Below are positions 34,600-46,897 of a stretch of DNA of 64,000 nucleotides, piece by piece. Below the pieces are notes generated by a model that was not told the DNA's origin, did not search any database, and saw only the letters and a list, made by a program, of their open reading frames with translations. The position numbers and the translations under genes are program-made. This DNA is from Parapristionchus giblindavisi. Its lineage: Eukaryota; Nematoda; Chromadorea; Rhabditida; Diplogasteridae. Position 1 is the stretch's first letter, and every line of letters starts with the position of its first letter. The stretch is taken from the NCBI GenBank assembly GCA_943737045.1, contig CALSFV010000270.1, positions 62,001 through 126,000 on the forward strand, read 5' to 3'.

Positions 34600-36300
34600 T
34601 CAGTGAGATTCCAGGAAGTGCCGGACATCGACCTCACCGATTTGGCCCAAATTCTTTTTTATGGATACCCCTATGGGCCCCCATCACAAAATGAGTATTC
34701 ATTTGGGCTGTTTCCTTGAAAGACAGATGTGGCGGGTTTTCGAATTTTGAAAACTCGATTTTCACCGAAAAAAATGGAGCGACCTAGGACCAATGTTAGT
34801 GTCGATTAATTATAAGTATAAATAGACAACAAAAACTGGCTATACGGCGGTCCAGAGATCCGATCGTAAACTGATTTTTTACTTCCTCAAAACATTCTAA
34901 AATTAATTAAAATTTTAATACAAAAAAAAGAGCAGTCCAATTTTTGTCTCATCTTATAGAGCAAAAAAATCCGCGTCGAATAAGCGAAAAAAATCAAAAA
35001 TCGAAGGACCCCTCTTTTGAGATAAATGGACCTGAAGTAGACCCGAAAATATTTCTGCTTTCAAACACCCTCATGTTTACATTCATATTGAAGAGCTCGT
35101 TGAGTAGAACAACTTTCTTGCTGAACGTTTTGTCTGAAACTCATGTACAAGAAAAATACATGAATTAAGATTTATTGGATCCAAATCATTTCGATCGCTT
35201 GTATCTTGAGAACAAACGAGTTTCATGGAATACGATCAACATGAAAAATGATGTACTCGACGAATACTTTAAAATGGCAATGACCCGACAACTTTTTTCA
35301 AGACTATTTTCGAGTCCTTATTTTCCAGCATAGGGGACTCAATTTTTTTTTGTGAAAGAACAAACTAAGTATGGATTTTTGAGTTCTACAATATATGCGA
35401 AAGCATTTTGTGCACAAAAAATATTTTACTATTGTTTTACTCAAACATGTCTGAAAAACCGTGTGAATAAAGTAAACTCATGTATTTCTCTTATGCATGC
35501 GTTTCAAACAAAATGCTCAACATAAAAGTTGTTCAACTCGACGAGCTCTTCAATATGAGTACAAACATGAGAGGGTTTGAAAGTAAAAATATTTTCGGGT
35601 CAATTTCAGGTCTATTTATCTCAAAAGAGGGGTCCTTCGATTTTTTATTTTTCCTTTATTCGACGCGGATTTTTTGCTCTATAAGATGAGACAAAAATTG
35701 GACTGCACTTTTTTGTTTTAAAAATATTTTATTTTCGTTTTACTCAAAATTAGCAGGTAAACGTGTGAAACTCTCTTGTACATAAGTTTCAGACAAAAAG
35801 GTTCAACAAGAAAGTTGTTCTACTCGACGAGCTCTTCATTATGAGTACAAACACGAGGGGTTTGAAAACAAAAATATTTTCGAGTCTACTTCAGGTCCAT
35901 TTATCTCAAAAGAGGGGTCCTTCGATTTTTTATTTTTCCCTTATTCGACGCGGATTTTTTGCTCTATAAGATGAGACAAAAATTGGACTGCACTTTTTTG
36001 TTTTAAAATTTTAATTAATTTTAGAATGTTTTGAGGAGGTAAAAAAATCAGTTTGCAATCGGATCTCTGGACTGTCGTATAGCCAGTTTTTGTTGTCTAT
36101 TTATACTTATAATTAATCGACACTAACATTGGTCCTAGGTCGCTCCATTTTTTCGGTGAAAATCGAGTTTTGAAAATTCAAAAACCCGCCACATTTGTGT
36201 TTCAAGGAAACAGCCCAAATGAATACCCATATTGTGATGGGGGCCCATGGGGTATCCATAAAAATATTTTGGCCAAATCGGTGAGGCCGGGGTCACTGGC
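34600..36300. mobile_element. 1.7-kb palindromic element
   Basis: The arms match in inverse orientation from cctcaccgatttggcc and the atggatacccc-like block inward, past gggcccccatcac, to the centre near 35400. The phrase tcaaaagaggggtccttcga (inverted in the left arm) occurs three times, so one arm holds an extra internal duplication. Exact ends are uncertain. No coding sequence is recognised. Confidence 0.7.
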
Positions 36301-36555
36301 ACAACCCTCGAATCTTACTAACTAGGGAATGTTTTCTTTGATGGATGAAATTACGGTTAATGACATACGTAGTGATTATCAGCATGGTCGACTTAGTAAG
36401 AATCAACATTAAAATGCTGCTGTTGATCGATTTTGAATTTTGAAAAAAACCCGTCGCGTGTCCGCCGCACGATCTAACAACGATCATTCACCCTTCCATT
36501 GGTGAAGTGTAAACAATCATTTTCATAGACGGAAGTGTGGGATCTCATCTCCTAC

Positions 36556-36625
36556 AGAGTTATGGTATAGTGGTAAGTGCCCGAGGTCTTTACTTTTTGC
36601 ACACGAGTTCGATTCCCCCGAGAAC
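36556..36625 (+). tRNA. tRNA-like sequence, left arm of palindrome
   Basis: TGGTATAGTGG is a good A-box (as in Asp and Gly tRNAs) and AGTTCGATTCC a good B-box. The acceptor and T stems do not pair well. Probably a tRNA-derived promoter. Confidence 0.5.
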
Positions 36626-37051
36626 ATTTTATATGGGCATATTTATTGTAACAATGAACACTGATGTTTCAATGGATATCAAGTCCAAAATTTCTATTTC
36701 TTTTTGTTTTTGCTATTTTTTGCTGTCTTTTGTTTGTAATGAATGTGTTTATTTCTGGAATGTTATATGAAATCAAACAACACCAACTTTGTAAAAAATC
36801 AAATAACTGTAAACACTTAGACAAACAAACACATCGATCAAACTACAACACAACAGCTTGCAATGTATGTACCTTCCGGGTTCAAACAAAGTTGGTGTTG
36901 TTTGATTTCATATAAAATTCCAGAAATTAACATATTCATTACAAACCAAAGGTAGCAAAAAAGTAGCAAAAACAAAAAGAAATAGAAATTATGGACTTGA
37001 TTTCCATTGAAACATCAGTGTTCATTGTTACAATATTCTGCCGACATAAAA

Positions 37052-37113
37052 TGTTCTCGTGGGGAATCGAACAAAGTAAAGACCTCGGGCACTTACCATT
37101 ATACCACAGCTCA
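37052..37113 (-). tRNA. tRNA-like sequence, right arm of palindrome
   Basis: Mirror copy of 36556-36625 with small deletions. The minus strand reads TGGTATAATGG and later GTTCGATTCC. It is more degraded than the left-arm copy. Confidence 0.45.
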
Positions 37114-37689
37114 GTTGGAGATGAGATCCCACACTTCCGTCTATGTAAATGATTGTTTACACTTCACCAATGGAGGGGAAATGATCGTTGTTAGATCGTG
37201 CGGCGGACACGCGACGGGTTTTTTTCAAAATTCAAAATCGATCAACAGCAGCATTTTAAATTTGATTCTTACTAAGTCGACCATGCTGATAATCGCTACG
37301 TATGTCATTAACCGTAATTTCATGCATCAAAGAAAACATTCCCTAGTAAGGTGTCTTTTTTATATTACCCTAATCATCATTATGATCCTCCTACAAATTG
37401 AGCAAGGGTTGCTCTTGTGACTTTTCTGTTTTCTTCAACGGTTCTCCAGCTATAGTCGAAAAACTCTGAAAAAGGGCCATCTTTGAAGCTCCATACCGAG
37501 CTCAAAAACATTTGCATACCACGAGGGTTTGCCTACAGTAGCCAAAGGATTTGCCAACGCTCATGGATACGACCTTTGGTTTCTCGCCAATAAAATTCTG
37601 AGACCCACGACACAAGATAAAGTATATTTCACGTTATCGTTTTTGAATATTAAGTACGGCAACGAGAAGTGGTACTAATGACTATTCAG

Positions 37690-40600
37690 GAATTACGTTC
37701 TCCAATCGATATCTTCGATTGGATATCTCGGCGAGATCTATGATGGACTCACGGAGTACACTCATTATGATCCCGCTAGAAGGTTTGTCATTGGCTTATT
37801 GATACTTTGCAGCGTACCATGCCTTATAATATCGTATGAATCTGTACGTTGCTCTTTTTTAATGAAGAATTCCAGGTCTGTCCTTGCTCTACCTGGCAAG
37901 ACTATCGTTGATGTCATCAAGACTGTGAAGACGAATATTGATGCTGTTAGTTTTTTTTTTCACATTACTGAAAATCATGTTTATTAGAAGCAGATAAGGG
38001 AAATTCACGCAAAAACAACGAATGTGACCAACTTAGGTATTTCCAAACTAGTAGTTTACTTACGTTACGTCACAGACTAGCAGTTTGCTGTTAGTTTACT
38101 ACTAGTGAAAGAACATTTGACGAAATGCATTACCGTATTATACACCACTTCTAGTAAACTTACGTTTAACTAGCCGTAGACTTGCAAGTCTGAAATATAA
38201 GTAAACTACTAGTTTGAAAATACCAGAGAATTGGGCTAGTCTTTCAATAACATTTTTTTCAGTGTTAACTTACTTCGTACTATGAGTTTTAGGTCGCTCC
38301 TCCATCCCGATCCAAGCCCTTCCGCCATTTAATCGAGTCCTTCACTACAAACACGCTGGACGACGAAAGGTGAATTTATGTTTCGTCATTTCTCTCTAAT
38401 TGTAAGGAACTCTCTTTTCTTCTCTTGGTTCCAGCATTGGATCGTCCACTTTGAAAATATCCCATCATTTCCTCTTTTTGCGACTGTACTATGTGCTAAT
38501 TGCTTATTTAAAATTTTTTATTTAAATTTTCAAACAAAATATTTAATGTTTGTTTAATTGAACAGGACAATCGTGATGCACCTCCATCCTATGTCCTCTT
38601 CATTATCATTCGAAGATGAGGAAAAGGCCAATCTGGAGCGAAGACTACAGCAGAATTTTGTCACGTAAGCAGAAATTATGTTACAATGCAATGACCTTTG
38701 TCTAGCACAAAACCATTTTGGAGAATGGCTACCACCAAATTACTGGCTAGTCTGGCCGCAGAGTACCTGTAGTCTTACAGTACTGCCAAAATATTATGTT
38801 TCTTTGGCCTCAATGATTTGTTTCAGAAAATGCTAACAATAAGTGACTAGCTTTATTTAAAAAAAAGTAATTCCAATTCTCCAAATTTCAGTTCCAAACG
38901 TTACATCGTGGATCTTCTTCTATCTGGCTGTGTTGGTTCAACGATCTTTGAACTCCTCGATGTCCGACCGTCTCCTGGAATCGAAGAAACACACGATCGA
39001 CTATTCAACGAACACCCCAAATTGTTAGTTAAAAAATCTTTGATCATTGATCTATTGATTCATTCTGAACAGAGGTGTTTGCTCAGGGATTTTGTTTCTT
39101 CGAATCATGGACAAATTTGAAACTGGTTGGGGGTTCAGAGAATCATGATATAATTGGACGATAGTTTGACTTTAAGAAATGTAATGGCATTTCTTGCAGT
39201 GAGAGCATAGCGGCGAAGCAGACTGAGATTCGTAAACTACTTGATGACCTCGAGGCTCATGATCGAGTGAACTCTGATAACAACTACCAAGATATCGTCA
39301 CGGATATTGCTAATGTACGTATTGAGTCTTAATATTACTATTTTGGTTTAACTTCAATGTGCATGCAACCTTATATTTGTGCCAAACATATTTGGGTGGC
39401 AAAGTTCGCCTCTTTTTCGCACACTTACCTCTTTCCAGTTGAGATGCGAAGTAATACTAAACAGTTACCGTAACCCCCAAATCTTTGTAGGACATCCGTC
39501 TGGCGACCGCCCGCAGGAAGGAACGGACAGCGCAAAGAAAGAGCTTAGACGAGTCTGAGAATAGGTTATCGATTTATTTTCATTATCAATTAATCGATGA
39601 ACCAATCAATAAATCAAAAATTTCAGACTTCGCAAGCAACGTGACGACCTCAAAGCACGTCTGGATCAATATGAGGTTTATCTGGATACGTGTCTTGAGA
39701 ATCTCAGCAAGACCACAAGGTACCGTAATCTGATGAGTATTGATTGATTTATTTTTTGTTAATTAATCTGTTTTTTTTAAATTGCACATTTATTTAAATA
39801 ATAACCTAAATCATTGAATTATTTATTTATTTCCAGACGAATTTCGATCCTCGGAACGACGGAGAAAGCGGGCAAGATCTCCAAGGCGCGAACGTCTGCA
39901 GGTTTGAATTTCTCTTGCAAATTTTAATGGCTGTTTCTTTAATAATTAACAAATTTGCCTTGTCAAAGGATTTTTAAAAATATTTGCCTTATGATACAAT
40001 AAATCCACATTCACTGCGCTGATTATTGTTGAATTGTCGATTAACGTTCATCAAATCCAAACGATAATGATATCGTAGAATACTAAAGAACTTTTTCCAG
40101 AAGCTACGCGCACCTCTCATCGTTCGACAGTTGAGAAGCTCTTCCGCAAGGGCGTTCTCGTCGACAATCGCATCGCGGGGGCGGATAACGCGTGGAAGTA
40201 AGCGATTCTGAATCCACTATATCCTTTATTCTATTCTACGATTATTCAACATGGCAACGGGGGTTTTAATACAAAACAGTTCAATTGTTGAGTATAGTGT
40301 GAATTTGTTTTTTCGTATGACATCTTTTCATTGTCAAAAGTTTTAACATAAGTATGAAACCATTCCCTAAGAGAATTTGACATATCATAAAATTCAGATC
40401 CGCGAAGTGGATCGTCGAGTTCATTCGTTCCGATAAGAAGGGTGTCTTCGAGTTGCGCGTCCTAGACGGAAAGGAGCCCCTCGGCGAGTATACGGTAGAC
40501 TTCCAGGTGAGACTAAAATCAGTTTTGAATTTGGTCCGTGTTCACTTGATTAAAACGAAGTTCGGCGAGGTTTTGGAGAAATTACTGTTAATCATAGCAT

Positions 40601-40865
40601 TTTTAAAAAATCAATAAATCGCGGAGTACTGTATCTTTCCTTGCAGGACCTCCTATCGGCGCAATATCGTAACGAGCGAGTGTACAATGTGAAGAATTCG
40701 CTCGTTGTTTCCATAAACGATTTGGTCGTTCATATCAACAAGAAATTCTACGGCAAGTTAATTGATTCTGCTACCAATGTTGTGTACCCGGTGTACGGTA
40801 GTTCGGCATTTCCTAAGCGTCGCCTCCGACTTCACCATCATTTGTTTACGGCCATATCGGAGTGA
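37690..40865 (+). pseudogene. IQGAP C-terminal half, copy 4 (E14-E25, all exons open)
   Basis: Exons: E14 37690-37782, E15 37876-37945, E16 38293-38369, E17 38566-38664, E18 38892-39023, E19 39200-39314, E20 39491-39564, E21 39627-39719, E22 39837-39901, E23 40101-40197, E24 40398-40506, E25 40647-40865. All are in phase and uninterrupted, covering the linker behind the GRD and the whole RGC domain (E18-E25), including KGVFELRVLDGKEPLGEYTV in E24. In E25 a small indel turns ggcaattaa into ggcaagttaatt. This removes the usual stop after KKFYG and adds a tail ending RRLRLHHHLFTAISE before TGA 40863-40865. E14, E15 and the preceding intron duplicate 31420-32154 of copy 3. No 5' exons are attached in the sense orientation nearby, so it is a fragment. 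Confidence 0.85.
38032..38228. mobile_element. 197-bp palindromic MITE, intron 15 of copy 4
   Basis: Sequence and position match 31907-32103, because the whole intron block is duplicated between copies 3 and 4. Confidence 0.85.
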
Positions 40866-41125
40866 TCTGTCTAATAATCGATTTATTCATTAATGATTTT
40901 TTTTGTTCTTTTCCAATACCGGTGACCTCATTTCCCCGTTCGTTCCTCCTTTAGTGCACTTACAGCATAGCTCTGCCTCCATACCTACAGTAACCCTTAC
41001 CGTATATACCGTACCCCTTATTCCATGAAACTACCGTATCCCTTAGCCACATTCAGCGTCAGTCAATAACAGATATGCACATATGGTTGCAAATATCATG
41101 AATAAAGATATTTTTAAATATTTTT
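40866..41125 (+). repeat. IQGAP 3' UTR and poly(A) signal (copy 4)
   Basis: Homologous to the 3' flank of the other copies, with a short form of the taccgtatccctt minisatellite. AATAAA is at 41101-41106. Confidence 0.75.
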
Positions 41126-42031
41126 AAACAAATGTTGCAGTCACTGATTACAGAATTTATCAAGAAATATAAAAATGACGTATTAGTATAATTAAACTAG
41201 TTCACATAGTGATGACGCAATCGAAGTACACTTTTCTGAAAATTTATAGTTCTTTAGTGAAAACGATTAACTAGCTGATAAAGTTTTTTTCAATGCCAAT
41301 GGGTCGCGATACAATACTCCTGGTTTGCAGCGATAATCACCCGGGAAAAATTCTTTTCTGTTTTTTATAATCACAGAAAAAACATTTTGACAATTAAAAA
41401 AAACTGCAAAAGAAAATTGCGCCAAGGAGGATCGAACCCATGGCAGTCAAAAACAAGCGCAGACATCTTATCCACTATACTACACACTCTTGTTGATCGA
41501 CGTTGATAGAAGAGTTCACCAACCTATCTGGATAGATGGTGCAGGAAAACACGAATTTCTCATTAAAGAAAAAACTTGAAATGCTCATAACTTTCGAAGA
41601 CAACCACATACAAAAACTTTCAGCATACCATTAAATTCCTCTCGTCGAGATGAGTCGATTGAGCTATTGAAAAGTTTTGGCTTCTATATTTTTAAGAAAA
41701 ATAATAAATAAAATCGATTTACGAAAATACTAATTAAAATATCGACCTGGCAATGATGCAGGCGCATTCTCCTTGCTACTCCGAGGAATTCTTCTGTTGA
41801 CGATTTGATACCAAATCTTCATCCGGAAGAGCTACAGAGCTCCAAAGTTGGCAATTTTCGGCGTCTAAAAAGTTTGATGACGTCTGTCGACGTTGAAAAC
41901 GAAGATATGCGAAAAAGCTCAACGGTACCTTTTTAGGGACCATATAGACTATCGAAAATTGCAATAATATGTGGGGGTCAAAAAATGTGCCAACCACCCC
42001 CCGATTTTACTCGATTCTTCAGTGACACGCG
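41126..42031. other. Unassigned insertion-like sequence between copy 4 and the copy 5 stub
   Basis: Nearly all of the usual spacer is missing here. The start (gatgacgcaatcgaagtaca) resembles sequence in other spacers. The remainder contains a tRNA-like sequence but no recognised coding region. Confidence 0.4.
41418..41490 (-). tRNA. tRNA-like sequence with consensus A and B boxes
   Basis: The minus strand reads TAGTATAGTGG and then GGTTCGATCC, both close to polymerase III consensus, at tRNA-like spacing. The arms do not form a full cloverleaf by eye. This is the best B-box in the window together with 3530-3596. Confidence 0.5.
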
Positions 42032-42055
42032 TGATATATACATTGCTTTATTCAG

Positions 42056-42400
42056 GGAGGAGTTCCTTATGTCTCGTCTACTGTGCGAAATGGTTACGAG
42101 AGATCTCAATGAGGTTAGTCAAACTACTACTATTACTATAAAATATCTTCATAACTTTTCCATAGTCAAAACGACATCAAACAGGAACAAATTTCTTACA
42201 ATGACTTACTTTATCATTATCACACTGTCAGATTTCTAACTCTTTTTCTCAAAAAAATCCGTATAATGCTTATGTTATCAAATATATAATCAATATTACT
42301 ATCTCAGATCTCTAAACCGGACGATCTGTCCTCATCTCGTCGCATCCCTGTGGTAGCCGCTCTTCTCAATGATTGTGTCTTCGATTCGGTGAACGATCAA
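42056..42400 (+). pseudogene. IQGAP stub: exon 7 and part of exon 8 fused to exon 1
   Basis: E7 is 42056-42113. E8 starts at 42308 and stops at 42400 in gaacgatcaa, where the sequence jumps directly into the middle of E1 (cgcctgcaagcggtg). The junction shares at most one base between the two parents, and the reading frame does not continue (TGA soon follows). It is a deletion or unequal-exchange scar that removed a full spacer and most of a unit. Confidence 0.9.
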
Positions 42401-45400
42401 GCGCCTGCAAGCGGTGAAAGAGGCTGAGGAGAGACGAGAAGCGGAGGAAAGGGCGGCTAATACGATACATAATACCTTCAAGAAGTATCTGTTGAGAAAG
42501 GACACGATTGAATTGAGTTCGTTCAGTTTACCACAGTTTTAAAAATATATAAATTTGTTGAAGTTAGAATTTGAATCTTTCGGGTACTCTACTGAAGATT
42601 GCCATCCCCATTGAGTCTGAAAAATGATCGAAGCACTGGGTCTTGCCCGTGCTAATTACCATTTTTGATTTACTAATCAACATTTCTATTAGATCATTTG
42701 AATGTTTATTAGGACCCATTATTATTTTACTTCTACATTTGTAAAATTTATATTTATTTAATTTAGATTTTATATTTATTGTGCGTATAAAATGTACTTG
42801 CATAATTGCATTGCTACTGCAGCTAAACAGAGGAAGAACTATCGATTAACTCCCCAATCTTTCCTCGTTTCCTTCCTCGCTCTCTCTGATCTACCTACTC
42901 TCTCACCGGTGCTCTCTCTCTAAACATAGAAATTCATTGTGGCAGTGGTTGGCTACTCTCGTACCAAATAAACAAGTGTATTTTATACGGTCAATATTTA
43001 ATAGTCATATTTCATTGGTGATTCTATGTTTCATAGAGGTCATGTTTTCGTTAAGAAATCTTGCCGTTGTTTATTTGCAAATATTTCGAAATTTTAAATA
43101 AACAACAGTTATGTTCCTTACAGAATACTCTGAGGCGCCCTCGCTTCGTCTCGTACGCAAGTTCGTCACCTATCTGCAGGACAAGGACTACGATATCACC
43201 GATCAGCTAGGTATCTTTCACTGATCTTTGATTTTTGATCTTTAATCTTTGATCATTGATCTTTGATCTTTCAAGACATCGAAAAGAGCAAGGCGCGTGT
43301 CACCCATCTCGTAGTCGCTAATCAACGTCTCGATCGTGATTTAATCTTTGATCTTCTTTGCCGAGTTGATCTTTGATCTTTAGGATGTGATCGCTGACAA
43401 GAACAAGATCAACGAGGAGGCTGCGAAGCAGAATCGAGAAGAGGTTGGGTTGATAGGTTTTTATAAACAGAAAAGTGCATGTATCCTCGTTTTACCACTG
43501 GCTCTCATTTACTTGTCGTTTCGAATGATGCCGCATGGTTTTTTATGTATGAAAAATTAAATTAAATTAAAATATTATATAATAGTACTACCAAGAGTTT
43601 TATTGTAACGATATAGAATATTGTTTATGCAAGAGCTAATTCGAAACTCTGTCAATATTCCCCAGCTTTCTTCGCTAACGAGAGAGTGTGACCAGAGCGG
43701 ATAGTTTCAAATTAGCTTGAAGTGTCCCTTTAAGGGTTCTCTCCGCTGTAAAGATCGTGAACAGACATAAGCTCTGGAGCAATTGTTCTATCATCTACAG
43801 ACCGATCCTGTCTATCTCGTCAATCTACTTGAAGGTTTGTAATAGTTTAATATCGATAAATTTAGTAAAAGGTCCCTCCTGCCCCTGACTCTTCTTACCC
43901 TTCTGCGCAATACGCGTATATTTAGTGAACTTTATCAAGCATTAGAAAATTTAGAATTAATATTACATTTTGAGTTATGGTGTTGAAATTTTTCAGCGAA
44001 GAACATTGCTGAGCTTGGCAAGATCATCTCATCAGCTGTGTCGCCCGCGTTCGGATTCATGACTGAGAGAAGGTTGATCGATTTGCCTTGGAATTTGAAA
44101 AAAAAACAAGATTAATATATACATTGCTTTATTCAGGGAGGAGTTCCTTATGTCTCGTCTACTGTGCGAAATGGTTACGAGAGATCTCAATGAGGTTAGT
44201 CAAACTACTACTATTACTATAAAACATCTTCATAACTTTTCCATAGTCAAAACGACATCAAACAGGAACAAATTTCTTACAATGACTTACTTTATCATTA
44301 TCACACTGTCAGATTTCTAACTCTTTTTCTCAAAAAAATTCGTATAATGCTTATGTTATCAAATATATAATCAATATTACTATCTCAGATCTCTAAACCG
44401 GACGATCTGTCCTCATCTCGTCGCATCCCTGTGGTAGCCGCTCTTCTCAATGATTGTGTCTTCGATTCGGTGAACGATCAAGTGGATGGAGTGCTTGTCG
44501 ATGAGATGAAGTTGTTCTTTGCCACCGAGAAGAGAGTATGGTATTAATTATTTAATTAATTTAGATTATCGATAGATTTTCATATAGTTTACCTTTTATT
44601 TGTTGGTTGGCTCCGACGTTTGTGATATTTTTTATTTATTTTCCAGTCATATATACTGGGAAAAGACGTGAGGATGACGGAATAATTTGATGTTGTTGAT
44701 TTTTTGTGTTAAAGTATATACCTCAATCGTTCACCGATCGGCGTCTAAAGTAGCATCGAGTATTTTGTAAACCGTTGAAACCGGGAATCAACAGTGCCGT
44801 TACCGGCATTGTAAACTTGACTGTTCGAAGTCGAATTGCCTTTAAATTGTGATGAAAGGAGTCAAATAATAGTCAGCCTAGTTTTGTTTCATCTTTATAT
44901 TCTCTTTAGGAACAGCAAGCCTTCAACCTCGACCCGGTCGACATCTACGCCTCGATGTACGGAGGAGTGAAACCGCCCGATGCGCAGACTGCCCTGGAGG
45001 ATAAGAACGTGCACGCTGTAAGAGATTGATCTTTGATTTTTGATCTTTGATCTCTCATTATTTGATCTTTTATCTCCAGGTGCTCGAAGAATCCAAGGCT
45101 TTCCTCGCCGAGTGGAGCGAGATTTTCTCCGCCGCTATTATTGCCAAGCATAAGATACCGTATGTTGCACTTTGATATGTTGATCTTTATCTCGTTTGAT
45201 CTTTGATTTTTAACTCTCGGGCTAGTTTGATCTTTGATCTTTACAGTCGCTCGGTCCAATACCTCCTCGTGCACACTGCGGATGAATTGCGAAAGCGCTT
45301 CCCAAATGCATCCCTTGCCGATCAACAAAAGGCCGTATCTGAATTGGCTTATGAGGTAATTCAGAGAGATCAAAGATTAAAGATCAAAGATCAAAGATCA

Positions 45401-45681
45401 ATTGCAGACTTGGATCTGTCCTTCCTTGATCAACAATCGCCACATATCGATCGCTACGGGCAAAGAAATGACGGATGATGGAATGCACAAAATGGTGGCC
45501 GTAACGAAGTTTGTGCAGTATGCAGTGGCGAATAGAGGGGTGAGCATATTTTCAATGTTACCTTTGTGGTGTTCGCATGAAAAGCAACGAAACATACTGA
45601 ATTTGAGAAATGTGTTTTCAATTCCTTTTTCCTTCCGAAACTCAAATATCTTTTCATTTTCCATCGTCTCGTTTTATTCTG

Positions 45682-45822
45682 TGGCCGTATGCAAGAACAA
45701 CGGGAAAACCGTTTTCCGGGAAAATGTGACGTCATTAGCGTAGGCGGAGGATTTTTGGAAAACGCCTCCGCCTACGTTAATGACGTCACATTTTACGGGA
45801 AAACGGTTCTTGCATACTGCCA
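45682..45822. mobile_element. CTG-flanked palindromic MITE, intron 12 of copy 5
   Basis: Same family as 18560-18701. CTG is at 45679-45681 and 45823-45825. Intron 12 of copy 2 has the empty site (ttattctgttccgtg, CTG at 14638-14640). The arms carry two TGACGTCA sites. Confidence 0.9.
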
Positions 45823-46700
45823 CTGTTTCGTGTTTTTACGCACAATTATTACTATTATTATTTTTTATTATTAAATACTCCAATAATTGAATTGCTGTAT
45901 TCCTTCCAGTACGGCAATGCCAAATGGTATCTCTCGTCATTGAATCGACAGATTCACGTTATTCATCAGCAGTTCAAGTAAGTATGACCACTATTGGGGT
46001 ATTTATTTGGATATCCATAAACGTTTGGCTGTCTGTCCTTCTGTGGATTATGTATAACGTCTTTGATTTATAAAGCTTGCACATTTCTTATCCTTTGCAT
46101 ACGTCTTGTGTATGGCGCGTGAATTCAACTGGCGTGCCAGCGCGCTTTTGCTTTATCATTGGCAAACCGTTTTCTTACAAACGTGACGTCACGATATTAG
46201 GTGAATGCGTTTACCAAAACTGATCCTCCTCGATTGTGATGTCGCTTTTGTCGGCATAATGTTTACCAACACTCATTTATACGGCCTCTAGTCACTAACA
46301 TCTGAGACCAATAATACCTGACGAAGAATATTTCATATTATTTTTCAGGAATTACGTTCTCCAATCGATTTCATCGATCGGATATCTCGGTGAAATCTAT
46401 GATGGACTCACGGAATACACGCATTATGATCCCGCGAGGTTTGTCATTGGCTTGTTGAATTTTTTTTTTGCAACGTAACATACCTTATAATATCGTATGA
46501 GGAAACAATCTGTACGTTACTCTTTTTTTAAATGAAAAATTCCAGGCCTGTCCTTGCTCTACCAGGCAAGACTATTGTTGATGTCATCAAAACCGTCAAG
46601 ACGGATATTGATGCTGTTAGTTTATTTTTCACATTACTGAAAATCATGTTTATTAGAAGCAGATCAGGGAAATTCACGCAAAAACAAAGAATGTGACCAA

Positions 46701-46897
46701 CTTGGGTATTTCCAAACAAGTAGTTTACTTACGTTACGTCACAGACTAGCAGTTTGCTGTTAGTTTACTACTAGTGAAAGAACATTTGACGAAATGCATT
46801 ACCGTATTATACACCACTTCTAGTAAACTTACGTTTAACTAGCCGTAGACTTGCAAGTCTGAAATATAAGTAAACTACTAGTTTGAAAATACCAGAG
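46701..46897. mobile_element. 197-bp palindromic MITE, intron 15 of copy 5
   Basis: Orthologous in position to 31907-32103 and 38032-38228, showing that copies 3/4 and 5 share an ancestor that already carried it. Confidence 0.85.

Larger units (their letters stand above)
36314..37352. mobile_element. 1.04-kb palindromic element carrying a tRNA-like sequence in each arm
   Basis: The arms start ctagggaatgttttctttga and end in the complement, with inner matches including gtcgcgtgtccgccgcacga and gatctcatct. A tRNA-like sequence lies at 36556-36625 on plus and its mirror at 37052-37113 on minus. The centre is near 36830. It directly abuts the 34600-36300 palindrome. Confidence 0.8.
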
